Source of the DNA: Bathymodiolus brooksi
Taxonomy: Eukaryota; Mollusca; Bivalvia; Mytilida; Modiolidae
Assembly (NCBI GenBank): GCA_963680875.1
Contig: OY804589.1
Span: 15,172,028 to 15,236,027, forward strand
Length of the DNA stretch: 64,000 nt
Reading direction: 5' to 3'
The notes under the pieces were generated by a model. That model ran no database searches. It had not been told where the DNA came from and worked only from the letters and a program-made list of their open reading frames with translations. Shown one piece after another: positions 46,424 through 57,311 of this stretch (position 1 is its first letter; every line of letters starts with the position of its first letter). The position numbers and the translations under genes are program-made.

Positions 46424-46500
46424 TCAATTCCATTTACCTATCATACGATCCCTTGCAGACATCGGAAAGAAGTTCTCTGCCCCAAGTCTTCATAAGAATG
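46424..46500 (+). repeat. SLC4A-like: Third copy of the exon 5 3' end
   Basis: TCAATTCCATTTACC to CATAAGAATG|GTAAAT. It keeps an open frame (RSLADIGKKFSAPSLHKN), with Asn to Lys near the end, and retains a donor. No convincing acceptor of its own; TTTACTAG at 46416-46423 is the only candidate. Confidence 0.88.
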
Positions 46501-46813
46501 GTAAATATTTGTTATACTGTTTTCTCGAGCTGGTATCCTGTTCTGTTGTAAGATGAACACCAGAATAACTCAATTCTGAGGAATATTTCAGTAAACATGG
46601 TAAAGGATCAATCAGGAAACCAAAGAAAACCCCAATAATCATAGTACAAGGGAATCTGTATAATCCGACACACCAATGGACCAGGGAAATGTGTCGGAAT
46701 ACTGTATACTGTATATCAACTCTTGCATCCGAATATCGAAAATAAATCATGAGTAATGGAACAACACAGTAATTCATGAATATGCATGATTAAATTACCT
46801 TTGTCTTGTTTAA

Positions 46814-46943
46814 GAAATAAATCATGGAAGCCAGAATGTGTTTTGAGTTTTAACATGGGTTTGCGGATATTAGTAAATTTTATCCCTCGCTGGCCAACCC
46901 ATGTTAAAACTCAAAACACATTCTGGCTTCCATGATTTATTTC
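46814..46943. repeat. Perfect 48-bp inverted repeat, 34-bp spacer
   Basis: 46814-46861 (GAAATAAATCATGGAAGCCA onward) and 46896-46943 are exact reverse complements. The sequence lies in intron 5. Transcribed, it would form a 48-bp hairpin. Confidence 0.95.
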
Positions 46944-47449
46944 GATTCTGATATGTCTAAGAGTACAAATACGGTAGAATACTTTGCTTGGAAGACGGTA
47001 ATTTATATTTACGTTTACGCAAAATGCCGCACACAATTTATGCCACCAATGGAAAAGTCAGTCACATTCACCGGCACATGTGCGAATGAGATCATACCAT
47101 CGATAAATCACTCGTTTGTCTACAAAACGAAAGAAGGAAGTGATGTTAGAATATTAGTTATTTATTTTTTATATTTCAAATGCAAGAGAAGTATATGTTT
47201 TTTATTACATAGATTTTACACTGTTGTTTGTGCTAATGACTAAATGAGACGTTTAAATGTTTTTATTTCGCTGGATGAAATACAATTTTTTTTTTCACTT
47301 AGAAATCTCAGTATTTTACTGGCATATATATGTAATAACAGTACAAACACAATGGTAATGCCATACAAAAGAGCAAAACTTGGAAATTACTGCATAAAAC
47401 TGTGAGTGAGACAAGATGCCCCGGAAAAGTTAGCATTTCCTGTCTCATC
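46944..47449. other. No feature recognised
   Basis: A 103-codon frame at 46932-47243 has no domain and starts inside the inverted repeat. Confidence 0.35.
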
Positions 47450-47695
47450 AAGGTAGTAAAGTCTTAATTCCTAATTTAGATAGCATTGTAAATCTGATCA
47501 TTTCTATCAATGAATTACAAAGGCAAATTAACAGTTGTATTGTTTTGATGAAGAGTTTGAAGGGGTATTTCAGAATCCATAACTCAAAGAAGAACAGACA
47601 ACACAATGGACAAAAGAAAAAGTACAAAAGCATAAACAACGATCTACAAAACATACACATAAAACTAAAGATCAAGTAACATGAACCCCATAACA
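47450..47695 (-). mobile_element. Dispersed retroelement 3' region, minus strand
   Basis: The reverse complement of 47550-47695 matches 5811-5965 and 16885-17032 (AACAACGATCTACAAAACAT, ACACAATGGACAAAAG, AAGATCAAGTAACATGAACC). Confidence 0.7.
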
Positions 47696-47757
47696 CTGTT
47701 TCTTTTTTACTGTTAACATTTGAAAATTAATATTAAATAGTTTATTCTTCTTTTCAG

Positions 47758-47897
47758 CATATTCCTTGGCAAGTGCCAAAACTACCCCAAACTTTGGACG
47801 TGTACAAAGCAGTCATAAATTAGAGGGCACCTCATCATTTGCCAACAGTGATACAGGAAGTGCTGAAGACCCAGAGGGACACTCGTCCACAGGAAAG
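47758..47897 (+). CDS. SLC4A-like: SLC4-type bicarbonate transporter, exon 6
   Basis: A strong acceptor, TTATTCTTCTTTTCAG (AG at 47756-47757); donor AAG|GTAGTT at 47898. Two bases complete GCA (Ala) with exon 5, then 46 codons, ending in phase 0. Peptide YSLASAKTTPNFGRVQSSHK, LEGTSSFANSDTGSAEDPEG, HSSTGK. It is Ser/Thr-rich and low in hydrophobics, as expected for the variable, often alternatively spliced linker after RSLADIGK in SLC4 proteins. Recognised by phase, splice sites and position rather than by conserved motif. The next exon in this window may be 60501-60569. Confidence 0.85.
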
Positions 47898-48034
47898 GTA
47901 GTTAATTTATCAATTCTTTAAGTAGCTTCTGTAGATAGATATAGATGTCATCACAATGTCGTATGGCTGTTATTATACAATATAAGATCTAGAAAACCAC
48001 CTTGATTTATGACCTTTTTTTATTCCCTTACTAG

Positions 48035-48525
48035 TACTGTTAGGCATAGGGGCATTACGTTTTACCCATGTTCTTACATCCTGCATTTGATTTCTGCTCA
48101 ATAACTTAAGTTCCCCTTAAGGTGGTACCATACACTACAGGGAGATAACTCTTTAAAATCAGTTGAACGTTTTGATGATATGATGTTTGTATGCAGATTT
48201 CAAGCATCTCGGTGATCAAAACCACAGAGAGAAAAGCTGCTATGTGGCTAGTGAATTTATAGCTCTGAGTCTGTTGGTTGGAATTTGCTAAAATTTTGAT
48301 ATTTATTACAGTGGATATATTCAAACACACTGCCAAAAAAATAAGAAAATTAAACGAGCAGATCAAATTTTACCTGAAGTGTATGGTACCACCTTAAGTA
48401 AATAAATTGATATACATACACAAACTCAGGAACCATAAAAGGAAGGCAGATTTCCTTTCTGGAGTTATGCCCCCTGTTTACTGTAGCTGGAAGCGGGGAC
48501 ATCCATGTTCTATGGACACATTCTA
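48035..48525. repeat. Single-unit relative of the 72-bp array element, split by a MITE
   Basis: GGGGCATTACGTTTTACCCA and GATTTCTGCTCAATAACTTA (48048-48110) match one 72-bp unit. After the MITE, CAGGAACCATAAAAGG and CTGGAGTTATGCCCCCTGTT (48428-48525) match 40190-40310. Confidence 0.75.
48121..48393. mobile_element. TTAA-flanked MITE, 273 bp (GGTGGTACCATACACT ends)
   Basis: GGTGGTACCATACACT and AGTGTATGGTACCACC are perfect 16-bp inverted ends. TTAA lies at 48117-48120 and 48394-48397. The 86-codon minus-strand frame inside is not a gene. Confidence 0.9.
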
Positions 48526-48616
48526 CTGTATTTTCCCTCTCAAAAGTACAGTTTAATCCCCGTTATTTCAAAGTTGAAGAGACCAATGATTTTACTTGGA
48601 AATAATTTGGCATTTG

Positions 48617-48710
48617 ATTGAAGCGTGATAGATTATGGTAAAGCTACTATGAATGGTCTAAATATTGAAGCGTGATAGATTATGGTAAAGCTACTATGAA
48701 TGGTCTAAAT
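48617..48710. repeat. 47-bp tandem duplication
   Basis: ATTGAAGCGTGATAGATTAT starts at 48617 and 48664; the two copies are identical. Confidence 0.92.
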
Positions 48711-49440
48711 ATTTGTTAGTTGCTTTATAAAGTCCTGTGGCAAATATTTCTAGATTTTTGTATATAAGTTATGTCCTACAAAATGAATTGAAGTGTCATT
48801 CTCATTTTTTGTCTAGAAAATCTTTTGTAAATTACACACATTTTTGGGAAGTAATTAATTAAAAATTACCATTACATGTAATTGAATATTGGACCAATTA
48901 CACATTACTTTCAATGTCCAGAAATCGGAATACTTCTGTTACAATATACTTAAGAAAAAAGTGTGCGTTATACAGCAATGTGTATTATATAAAAATAATT
49001 ACGGTATATACAGGGATAATTTTTCATTGAATAAGTAGTTCTGAAGGTGCCTTGTACATTGGTAAATGTCCAGTCAAATTTTAGTTAGTTCAATACCAGT
49101 GTCTGTTACGTCGGACAAAGTGTCCTGTGTAAAATAGTTTGCTGCAAGTTTGATTAACAGTACACAAAGCCCAAATTGCTTGCTCAGGAACCCCCCCCCC
49201 CCCCTCTCCTAAAAAAAAAACCAAACTGTGACATGTTCTGCATTTAGAATTAAGTCCTGAAGGGTGGTATTTTTATATCCAATTAATACTCGTGGTCAAC
49301 ATGATTCTGAAATGTTTCTTATTTATACTACTTTTAGAAATGGGTGTCTGGAAGCAGAAAATTATGTGTATACCAGGCAGGAAATGTTTTGATTGCAGGT
49401 TAAATTGTAAATAAAGATAGAACTATAAAAGTCCATTTAA

Positions 49441-49510
49441 TACTTTAATTTGTGTCTAAAGTGTAATTTTAGATAGTCTCTCATGTTCATTTACATCCAT
49501 TTCCTTTCTT
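49441..49510 (+). repeat. Solitary satellite-like monomer, copy 1
   Basis: TACTTTAATTTGTGTCTAAA, GATAGTCTCTCATGTTCATT and TACATCCATTTCCTTTCTT match the 86-bp satellite at 1-4385, especially its diverged edge units. The copy is single. Confidence 0.9.
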
Positions 49511-49701
49511 GTAAATTTACAAGGATTTTTTTTTTATAAAATTGTGATATTTTATATTTCTAGTTTAGTTCCAAGGTGGGTATATATATCAATTCATTTA
49601 AGATAACATTAGCCAACAAAGAAATAATAACAAAATCGCTTTATTCTTTATCACACTCATTTTGTACATTTATATTATACTTTTATGAAATGTGGTCCTT
49701 A

Positions 49702-50135
49702 GGCCAAATGAAAAAATATGTGTGTTTACGGTCATCCGACCGACCCTATTTTTCAGCCGACAACCCTAACCTTTTTTATCGGCAATTATTTGACCCTAAT
49801 TTTTGCTAGCAACCCTATCAATTTTTTACACAGAATTCGGATAACCGTTTTTGTTGTTTAATCAGCAGCAATGTTTTATTTATTCAACTGCTAGCTTTTT
49901 GTCGAAATTGAGAGCAAAGAAGGTAGAAAAACTGCATAACTCGTCATAAAGCAGCTTCAACAAATGACGGCTTACCGGAAATTTCGAAAATGAAATATCA
50001 GAATCGGATTCCGGAACCGGGAACGACTATTTCCGGTTTTGCCGATAATAAAAAAAAAAAAAAAAATTAATGCCGACAAACCGACCCTAGATTTTTTTGA
50101 CATGTGACCGTAAACACATATTTTTTTATTTGGCC
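49702..50135. mobile_element. PIF/Harbinger-like MITE, copy in duplication unit 1
   Basis: GGCCAAATGAAAAAATATGT at the left and its inverse ending TTTATTTGGCC; TTA at 49699-49701 and 50136-50138. Closest relative is 23914-24303 (CGGCTTACCGGAAATTTCG, GATTCCGGAACCGGG). Confidence 0.85.
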
Positions 50136-50140
50136 TTATG

Positions 50141-50580
50141 TATAGATGGTATCGGTGATGTAATGGTTAGCGTGCTTGTCTCAAATGTGGTAGATCATGG
50201 GTTTGAGCCGCGGTCGGGTAAATCCAAAGACTAAAAAATTGGTATTTGCTGCTTTTCAGCCAAACACACAGCATTATGGAGTAAGGGGACGTCGTGGTCA
50301 TAATCATAGGGTAGTTGGATTTACATCTACATGTACCTATTCAATCAGTGCTTATCACCACTAACATTGTGAGTTTGAACCCCGCTCAGGCGAGGTGTAC
50401 ACGATACAACATTATGTGACAAAGTTTGTCAGGAACTTGCGACAGGTCTGTGGTTTTCTCCGGGCACTCCACTTTCCTCCACCAATAAAACTGACCGTCA
50501 CGATATAACTGAAATATTATTGAAAGTGGCATTAAACACCATAACCCCTAATGGAGTAAGAGCAAAGACTGGTTATGGTC
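50141..50580 (+). repeat. SINE-2 interrupted by a nested SINE-1
   Basis: SINE-2 head (TAATGGTTAGCGTGCTTGTC, GGGTTTGAGCCGCGG) runs to 50285 and resumes at 50551 (AGAGCAAAGACTGGTTATGG). Confidence 0.88.
50286..50550 (+). repeat. SINE-1 inserted in SINE-2, with duplication ATGGAGTAAG
   Basis: ATGGAGTAAG lies at 50276-50285 and 50551-50560. SINE-1 runs from GGGACGTCGTGGTCATAATC to the tail CATTAAACACCATAACCCCT. The perfect 10-bp duplication marks the ends of the unit. Confidence 0.92.
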
Positions 50581-51039
50581 TTTAATTGAACTGGAACGTT
50601 AATCGAGCACATGAACTTCTGCATTTGAGCTGAGACTCCTAACCTTTGAACCATGGAGGTAATGCTATATTTAAAAATAATGTAAGTACTTGTGTATAAA
50701 CCCCACATTCTTGTAGTTACTTTACATCTGGGAGGGGGCATTGTCAATTTGTGAAAATTGTATATTTTGGTATAGCAGGTTATTTTAGAGGATGCACATT
50801 AATATTTAACGATTATGGATGAGGAATAAAAAACATGAAAATATTTACTGGTTTCTATTTTTGAAATAATTTGCAGTTTTCAAATTACACAATGTGTTGC
50901 ATATTAATATTAAAATCTTCTTAAAATTAGATACTTGTTGTATCTTTTTTATTCAACTAGTTTTAATAAGGTTGATTAATATTGGCAATGTATATTTCTG
51001 GTACTTAATAAAAGACCCAATGAGCTAAATAGTGTTGAT

Positions 51040-51370
51040 AGGGTTAGAGCAGGCACCGTTTTTTTTAGCCTAGCCCATTGTACATAAGGACCACATTAAC
51101 ATGATTGTAGTAATAATAATTTCACCTTCATCACTATTCTGTTTGTGTAGATCATGGAGAATTTCCTGTAACATCCAGTAAAAATATCACTGGATATTTT
51201 CAATCTTTGCCTTAATTTTTTTCACCTACATGTACTTGCCCGAAAGCCAAATTTAGAAAAAAATTCTATTTATTCAAGCAAATTATTTCATGATTTTAAC
51301 TCTTGTCCGAATCCAGTTTTACTTGTCCCAGGCTGCGGGCAAGTGGGTTAGCTCGACGACTGTATTTTGT
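51040..51370. repeat. Decayed repeat with CTTGCCCGAA words, copy 1 (copy 2 at 55090-55440)
   Basis: GGGTTAGAGCAGGCACCG, TACTTGCCCGAAAGCC and CTTGTCCCAGGCTGCGGGC. Similar word order to 25515-25650. Probably an old hAT-type fragment (inference). Confidence 0.4.
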
Positions 51371-51442
51371 GTGGGCACACACTATTATTTCATTCCTTTC
51401 AACATTCAATTGATTTTTTTTTTATAGTTTTAGTTAATTATA

Positions 51443-51582
51443 TACAATACTTGTGCACTGTCGAAGCATATAGGCAATAAATGTATGAGGCTTAGAAACG
51501 GGGGGAAAGCCAAGCCTTTTCTTGCGTTTTGCGCCGAATACACATATTTACCTATATGCTTCGACAGTGCACATGTATTGTA
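51443..51582. mobile_element. 140-bp hairpin element, copy 1
   Basis: Arms of about 42 bp, TACAATACTTGTGCACTGTC onward, inverted at 51540-51582 with a few mismatches. Its left end is exactly where the 1.39-kb difference between duplication units lies. Confidence 0.88.
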
Positions 51583-51860
51583 TTTTTAGCCTGCAATTTT
51601 AAATTGTAAATAAACGTTTACCGGACGATGATAAAAGTATTTGAAATAATTTTGTGTATGTATTTGAAAACAATATCCCCCAATGTGGGTGGAGCTTACA
51701 TTTGTATGTTCTATTTATAACTGACCAATATCAAAAAAAATATTGGGCAGGCTATATTGGTCGGTAAATGCTGTCATTGCAGGATAAATGTTTATATATA
51801 CCGTCAAACTTGGTTTTTGTAACCTTTTAAAGGAACATTGAAGTATGGTCACATAAGACA

Positions 51861-52970
51861 GGTGGCAGGGATGGGGTCAATTACATAGGAAAGTAATTAA
51901 TTAAATTACAATTACTTGGCCAAAACCTTCAATTACATTACCATTACATGGATTTTGAAATGTAATTAATTAAATTACAATTACTTTGCAAATGTAATTA
52001 ATTAAATTACAATTACTTTGCAAATGTAATTAATTAAATTACAATTACTTTGCAAATGTAATTAATTAAATTACAAATTACATTTTAAAACAGCTTTAAT
52101 GTGCATAGAAAAAATATAAATGAACAGGTAAGCAATAGCAATATGATTCAGAATATACATATAGACAGTGAATAAACTAATACATTATACATTGAATGTC
52201 CATGCAATTACAACAAAGTTACATCTTTTTACTGTTACACATGTTAGGTGCCGACATGTTGTATGTTCAACTAACACACAGCCCCAGTCAAATTGTTAGT
52301 GAAAACACCTTAACAGAATTCAAGTCAAATTGTTAGTTAAAACTTTTTATTATTAAAATTCAATGACCACTTTTAAAGGGAGAAGGGTGGCACTCAGTTG
52401 TGCACAAGGAATTGTGTACATAAAGGTGATTTAAGACCTGGAGGCACCAAGCCAAGTCTTGTTAATTACTCCCGACACAAGCTGTTAAATTAACAAACAA
52501 AAGATTAAAGGATTAGAAACCAGTAGTGCCTTAGGCCTTGTACTGTCAATTCTATAAACAAGTTTTAATCACTAATTTTCAATAAAACAATAAACATCTT
52601 AATTAATCTATATTTCATTTCTATCCATAAATCAGATAGCAGATAGGCCATCATCAGTCATTTCATTATTAAATTTATCTATTTATTTTATTCATTACCA
52701 ATATGACTAAGAACATATAGATTTGCATTTTTATATTACTATCAAACACAGAGTGAGAGAGATCATCTACATTCAAAATGGAAAAAACTTAATTTGGCCA
52801 AATATGCTTTCCTGAATAGCAGTAGAAACAATTTCAATTTTATTCAATATCGTTGTTAATGTAATTGAAAAGTAATTGTAAATTACACACATTTTTGGGA
52901 AGTAATTAATTAAAAATTACCATTACATGTAATTGAATATTGGACCAATTACACATTACTTTCAATGTCC
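51861..52970. mobile_element. hAT-like element lacking its right end, at the duplication junction
   Basis: Same left end after TAAGACA (51854-51860). It runs through the interior to CACATTACTTTCAAT (about 52966) and then switches to duplicated flank (GTCCAGAAATCGG), where the complete copy continues with TTCTTGACATTTTG. Confidence 0.85.
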
Positions 52971-53490
52971 AGAAATCGGAATACTTCTGTTACAATATAC
53001 TTAAGAAAAAAGTGTGCGTTATACAGCAATGTGTATTATATAAAAATAATTACGGTATATACAGGGATAATTTTTCATTGAATAAGTAGTTCTGAAGGTG
53101 CCTTGTACATTGGTAAATGTCCAGTCAAATTTTAGTTAGTTCAATACCAGTGTCTGTTACGTCGGACAAAGTGTCCTGTGTAAAATAGTTTGCTGCAAGT
53201 TTGATTAACAGTACACAAAGCCCAAATTGCTTGCTCAGGAACCCCCCCCCCCCCTCTCCTAAAAAAAAAACCAAACTGTGACATGTTCTGCATTTAGAAT
53301 TAAGTCCTGAAGGGTGGTATTTTTATATCCAATTAATACTCGTGGTCAACATGATTCTGAAATGTTTCTTATTTATACTACTTTTAGAAATGGGTGTCTG
53401 GAAGCAGAAAATTATGTGTATACCAGGCAGGAAATGTTTTGATTGCAGGTTAAATTGTAAATAAAGATAGAACTATAAAAGTCCATTTAA

Positions 53491-53560
53491 TACTTTAATT
53501 TGTGTCTAAAGTGTAATTTTAGATAGTCTCTCATGTTCATTTACATCCATTTCCTTTCTT
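53491..53560 (+). repeat. Solitary satellite-like monomer, copy 2
   Basis: The duplicate of 49441-49510, carried with the segmental duplication. Confidence 0.9.
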
Positions 53561-53751
53561 GTAAATTTACAAGGATTTTTTTTTTATAAAATTGTGATAT
53601 TTTATATTTCTAGTTTAATTCCAAGGTGGGTATATATATCAATTCATTTAAGATAACATTAGCCAACAAAGAAATAATAACAAAATCGCTTTATTCTTTA
53701 TCACACTCATTTTGTACATTTATATTATACTTTTATGAAATGTGGTCCTTA

Positions 53752-54186
53752 GGCCAAATGAAAAAATATGTGTGTTTACGGTCATCCGACCGACCCTATT
53801 TTTCAGCCGACAACCCTAACCTTTTTTATCGGCAATTATTTGACCCTAATTTTTGCTAGCAACCCTATCAATTTTTTACACAGAATTCGGATAACCGTTT
53901 TTGTTGTTTAATCAGCAGCAATGTTTTATTTATTCAACTGCTAGCTTTTTGTCGAAATTGAGAGCAAAGAAGGTAGAAAAACTGCATAACTCGTCATAAA
54001 GCAGCTTCAACAAATGACGGCTTACCGGAAATTTCGAAAATGAAATATCAGAATCGGATTCCGGAACCGGGAACGACTATTTCCGGTTTTGCCGATAATA
54101 AAAAAAAAAAAAAAAAATTAATGCCGACAAACCGACCCTAGATTTTTTTGACATGTGACCGTAAACACATATTTTTTTATTTGGCC
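53752..54186. mobile_element. PIF/Harbinger-like MITE, copy in duplication unit 2
   Basis: The duplicate of 49702-50135, with one more A in the internal A run. Confidence 0.85.
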
Positions 54187-54189
54187 TTA

Positions 54190-54640
54190 TGTATAGATGG
54201 TATCGGTGATGTAATGGTTAGCGTGCTTGTCTCAAATGTGGTAGATCATGGGTTTGAGCCGCGGTCGGGTAAATCCAAAGACTAAAAAATTGGTATTTGC
54301 TGCTTTTCAGCCAAACACACAGCATTATGGAGTAAGGGGACGTCGTGGTCATAATCATAGGGTAGTTGGATTTACATCTACATGTACCTATTCAATCAGT
54401 GCTTATCACCACTAACATTGTGAGTTTGAACCCCGCTCAGGCGAGGTGTACACGATACAACATTATGTGACAAAGTTTGTCAGGAACTTGCGACAGGTCT
54501 GTGGTTTTCTCCGGGCACTCCACTTTCCTCCACCAATAAAACTGACCGTCACGATATAACTGAAATATTATTGAAAGTGGCATTAAACACCATAACCCCT
54601 AACCCCTAATGGAGTAAGAGCAAAGACTGGTTATGGTCTT
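54190..54640 (+). repeat. SINE-2 with nested SINE-1, second duplication unit
   Basis: Same nested pair as 50141-50580. The SINE-1 tail here has AACCCCTAACCCCTA, one unit more than copy 1. Confidence 0.88.
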
Positions 54641-55524
54641 TAATTGAACTGGAACGTTAATCGAGCACATGAACTTCTGCATTTGAGCTGAGACTCCTAA
54701 CCTTTGAACCATGGAGGTAATGCTATATTTAAAAATAATGTAAGTACTTGTGTATAAACCCCACATTCTTGTAGTTACTTTACATCTGGGAGGGGGCATT
54801 GTCAATTTGTGAAAATTGTATATTTTGGTATAGCAGGTTATTTTAGAGGATGCACATTAATATTTAACGATTATGGATGAGGAATAAAAAACATGAAAAT
54901 ATTTACTGGTTTCTATTTTTGAAATAATTTGCAGTTTTCAAATTACACAATGTGTTGCATATTAATATTAAAATCTTCTTAAAATTAGATACTTGTTGTA
55001 TCTTTTTTATTCAACTAGTTTTAATAAGGTTGATTAATATTGGCAATGTATATTTCTGGTACTTAATAAAAGACCCAATGAGCTAAATAGTGTTGATAGG
55101 GTTAGAGCAGGCACCGTTTTTTTTAGCCTAGCCCATTGTACATAAGGACCACATTAACATGATTGTAGTAATAATAATTTCACCTTCATCACTATTCTGT
55201 TTGTGTAGATCATGGAGAAATTCCTGTAACATCCAGTAAAAATATCTCTGGATATTTTCAATCTTTGCCTTAATTTTTTTCACCTACATGTACTTGCCCG
55301 AAAGCCAAATTTAGAAAAAAATTCTATTTATTCAAGCAAATTATTTCATGATTTTAACTCTTGTCCGAATCCAGTTTTACTTGTCCCAGGCTGCGGGCAA
55401 GTGGGTTAGCTCGACGACTGTATTCTGTGTGGGCACACACTATTATTTCATTCCTTTCAACATTCAATTGATTTTTTTTTTATAGTTTTAGTTAATTATT
55501 GTTCTCAGAAAATTGTTTAATCAT

Positions 55525-55810
55525 GAACGACCATTTAACTTTAGGGGAGGGTGAGACTGTGTTTGTTTTTGTGCTTTCGTAAATTTTATAGATAACAATA
55601 TCTTGACCTGAAAGATTGAAAAAATAAATAATTTGAACCAGCAGATTTCAACAAAAAAAATTTGGGAAAATGTAAAGAAAAAAAATTAATGATCTTTCTT
55701 GTTGAAATAAAAAATGATGATCTGATTTTTGTTTCATGTGAATTAAAAAAAAAAAATTGTGGCTTGCGGAGGGGGTATTCCCCCATATTAAAAGTTAAAT
55801 GGCAATGTTC
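55525..55810. mobile_element. MITE with GACCATTTAACTTT ends, copy 2
   Basis: GAACGACCATTTAACTTTAG and inverse AAAAGTTAAATGGCAATGTTC at the ends. Relative of 24617-24895. It lies in the segment present only in duplication unit 2. Confidence 0.75.
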
Positions 55811-55989
55811 TTTAAATCTGAGTTGTTTGAAATTCACACCAGTAGCAGAAATAGTGTTAATATCAGAAATTTATACAAGGTGATTATTGATGATGAATTA
55901 AAACAGTGATTTGTTTCTCCTGTGTTGATCAGATTTTTGACTTACTAGAAAACACAGTGTTATTACTATGTATATACCATTTATATAAA

Positions 55990-56376
55990 GTCTGTTCAAA
56001 TCTAATAAAAATCACATGTCTCACTTACCTCCCCTTGATTGATATGTCACAGTGTGGGAGATCTGAAGAAACCCAATAACTGGTCACATGTGAGTAACCT
56101 TATGTCATGAATATTTAATAATATGATAAATACAGGTTATAACCTGGGTTTTTTTTTCTGCCTATCAAAATCCTCGGAGCAAATTGCAAATCCCTTTAGT
56201 ATTAAATTATAATACTTTCATAGTCTCGAAAGTACCATTTTCATTGGACAGCAAATATCATGACATAGGGACATTAGCTATATGACCTGTTATGTGATTT
56301 CTTCAGATCCCCCATGCAGTGACATATCATTAAAGGGGAGCAAATGATTTTAATCAGATTTGATTCTCTTCACCCT
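55990..56376. mobile_element. Inverted-repeat element, ~75-bp arms
   Basis: Left arm with CTCCCCTTGATTGATATGTC and GGGAGATCTGAAGAAAC; right arm with GATTTCTTCAGATCCCCC and GACATATCATTAAAGGGGAG. The outer part (CAAATCT..ATAAAAATCA) is also inverted, weakly. Confidence 0.75.
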
Positions 56377-56892
56377 TTCAACTTTAATAACAACTTCTCA
56401 TTGGTCCAGTTGCATATAATCAAAGTTTTAAGTAGGATGCTAATTTTTAGATCATGTTCACTTAAGCCATTGATTGTGCTAGTAAGGCTTATGGTCATAA
56501 AACATTTGAACACAAGTTTTGTTCTTGTACTAGAAAAACTGCCAATCACTCCACTGACTGCAATAAATTAAATTCAGTGTTTCGATTGGACGATTTTGGA
56601 GTATAAGTGCGAAAAATGTACTAAAATGTTTTATGGCCAGGCCTTTTGACTTGATAATTAATAATTCTGTATGTCTCTTCATGGATAATACTCTTATATA
56701 TAACTCCTATCCTGTTATTATACAGTTTCCATACAATACATTGGTTTCTGCATGACACATCCTCTATTATTGATCATGAATTACCTCCTATTCCCTTAAG
56801 GTAAAGGTCTGAGACTGAGGCTGATCCTCACTTTGAATATAAATTCTGAATTTTTTTACAGGTGATTTATTTTATTTAGAAAAGTGATATAT
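56377..56892. other. No feature recognised
   Basis: Remainder of the segment unique to duplication unit 2. A 75-codon frame here (56344-56571) has no domain. Confidence 0.35.
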
Positions 56893-56894
56893 AT

Positions 56895-57033
56895 ACAATA
56901 CTTGTGCACTGTCGAAGCATATAGGCAATAAATGTATGAGGCTTAGAAACGGGGGGAAAGCCAAGCCTTTTCTTGCGTTTTGCGCCGAATACACATATTT
57001 ACCTATATGCTTCGACAGTGCACATGTATTGTA
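56895..57033. mobile_element. 140-bp hairpin element, copy 2
   Basis: The duplicate of 51443-51582. Confidence 0.88.
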
Positions 57034-57311
57034 TTTTTAGCCTGCAATTTTAAATTGTAAATAAACGTTTACCGGACGATGATAAAAGTATTTGAAATAA
57101 TTTTGTGTATGTATTTGAAAACAATATCCCCCAATGTGGGTGGAGCTTACATTTGTATGTTCTATTTATAACTGACCAATATCAAAAAAAATATTGGGCA
57201 GGCTATATTGGTCGGTAAATGCTGTCATTGCAGGATAAATGTTTATATATACCGTCAAACTTGGTTTTTGTAACCTTTTAAAGGAACATTGAAGTATGGT
57301 CACATAAGACA

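Larger units (their letters stand above)
48825..52875. repeat. Segmental duplication, copy 1 (4.05 kb)
   Basis: 48825-51440 matches 52876-55498 and 51441-52875 matches 56893-58330, with only scattered substitutions and small indels (for example GAGAATTTCC/GAGAAATTCC at about 51150 and 55216). Starts with a 90-bp piece of the hAT-like element (48825-48918). Confidence 0.95.

Noticed and set aside
46318..46500. Mutually exclusive alternative exons 5b and 5c
   Set aside because: Each preserves the coding sequence and a donor, but neither has a convincing acceptor, and the lengths from the nearest AG (83 and 77) break the frame.
47448..47696. 82-codon hydrophobic minus-strand frame resembling a membrane peptide
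   Set aside because: It falls in a minus-strand copy of the dispersed retroelement 3' region and is T-rich by composition.
49576..49809. 77-codon frame found identically at 53626-53859
   Set aside because: Identity only reflects the segmental duplication; half of it lies in a MITE terminus.
50155..50220. tRNA gene
   Set aside because: A- and B-box-like segments are present, but the sequence continues into a SINE body and the cloverleaf is not complete; it is the tRNA-derived head of SINE-2.
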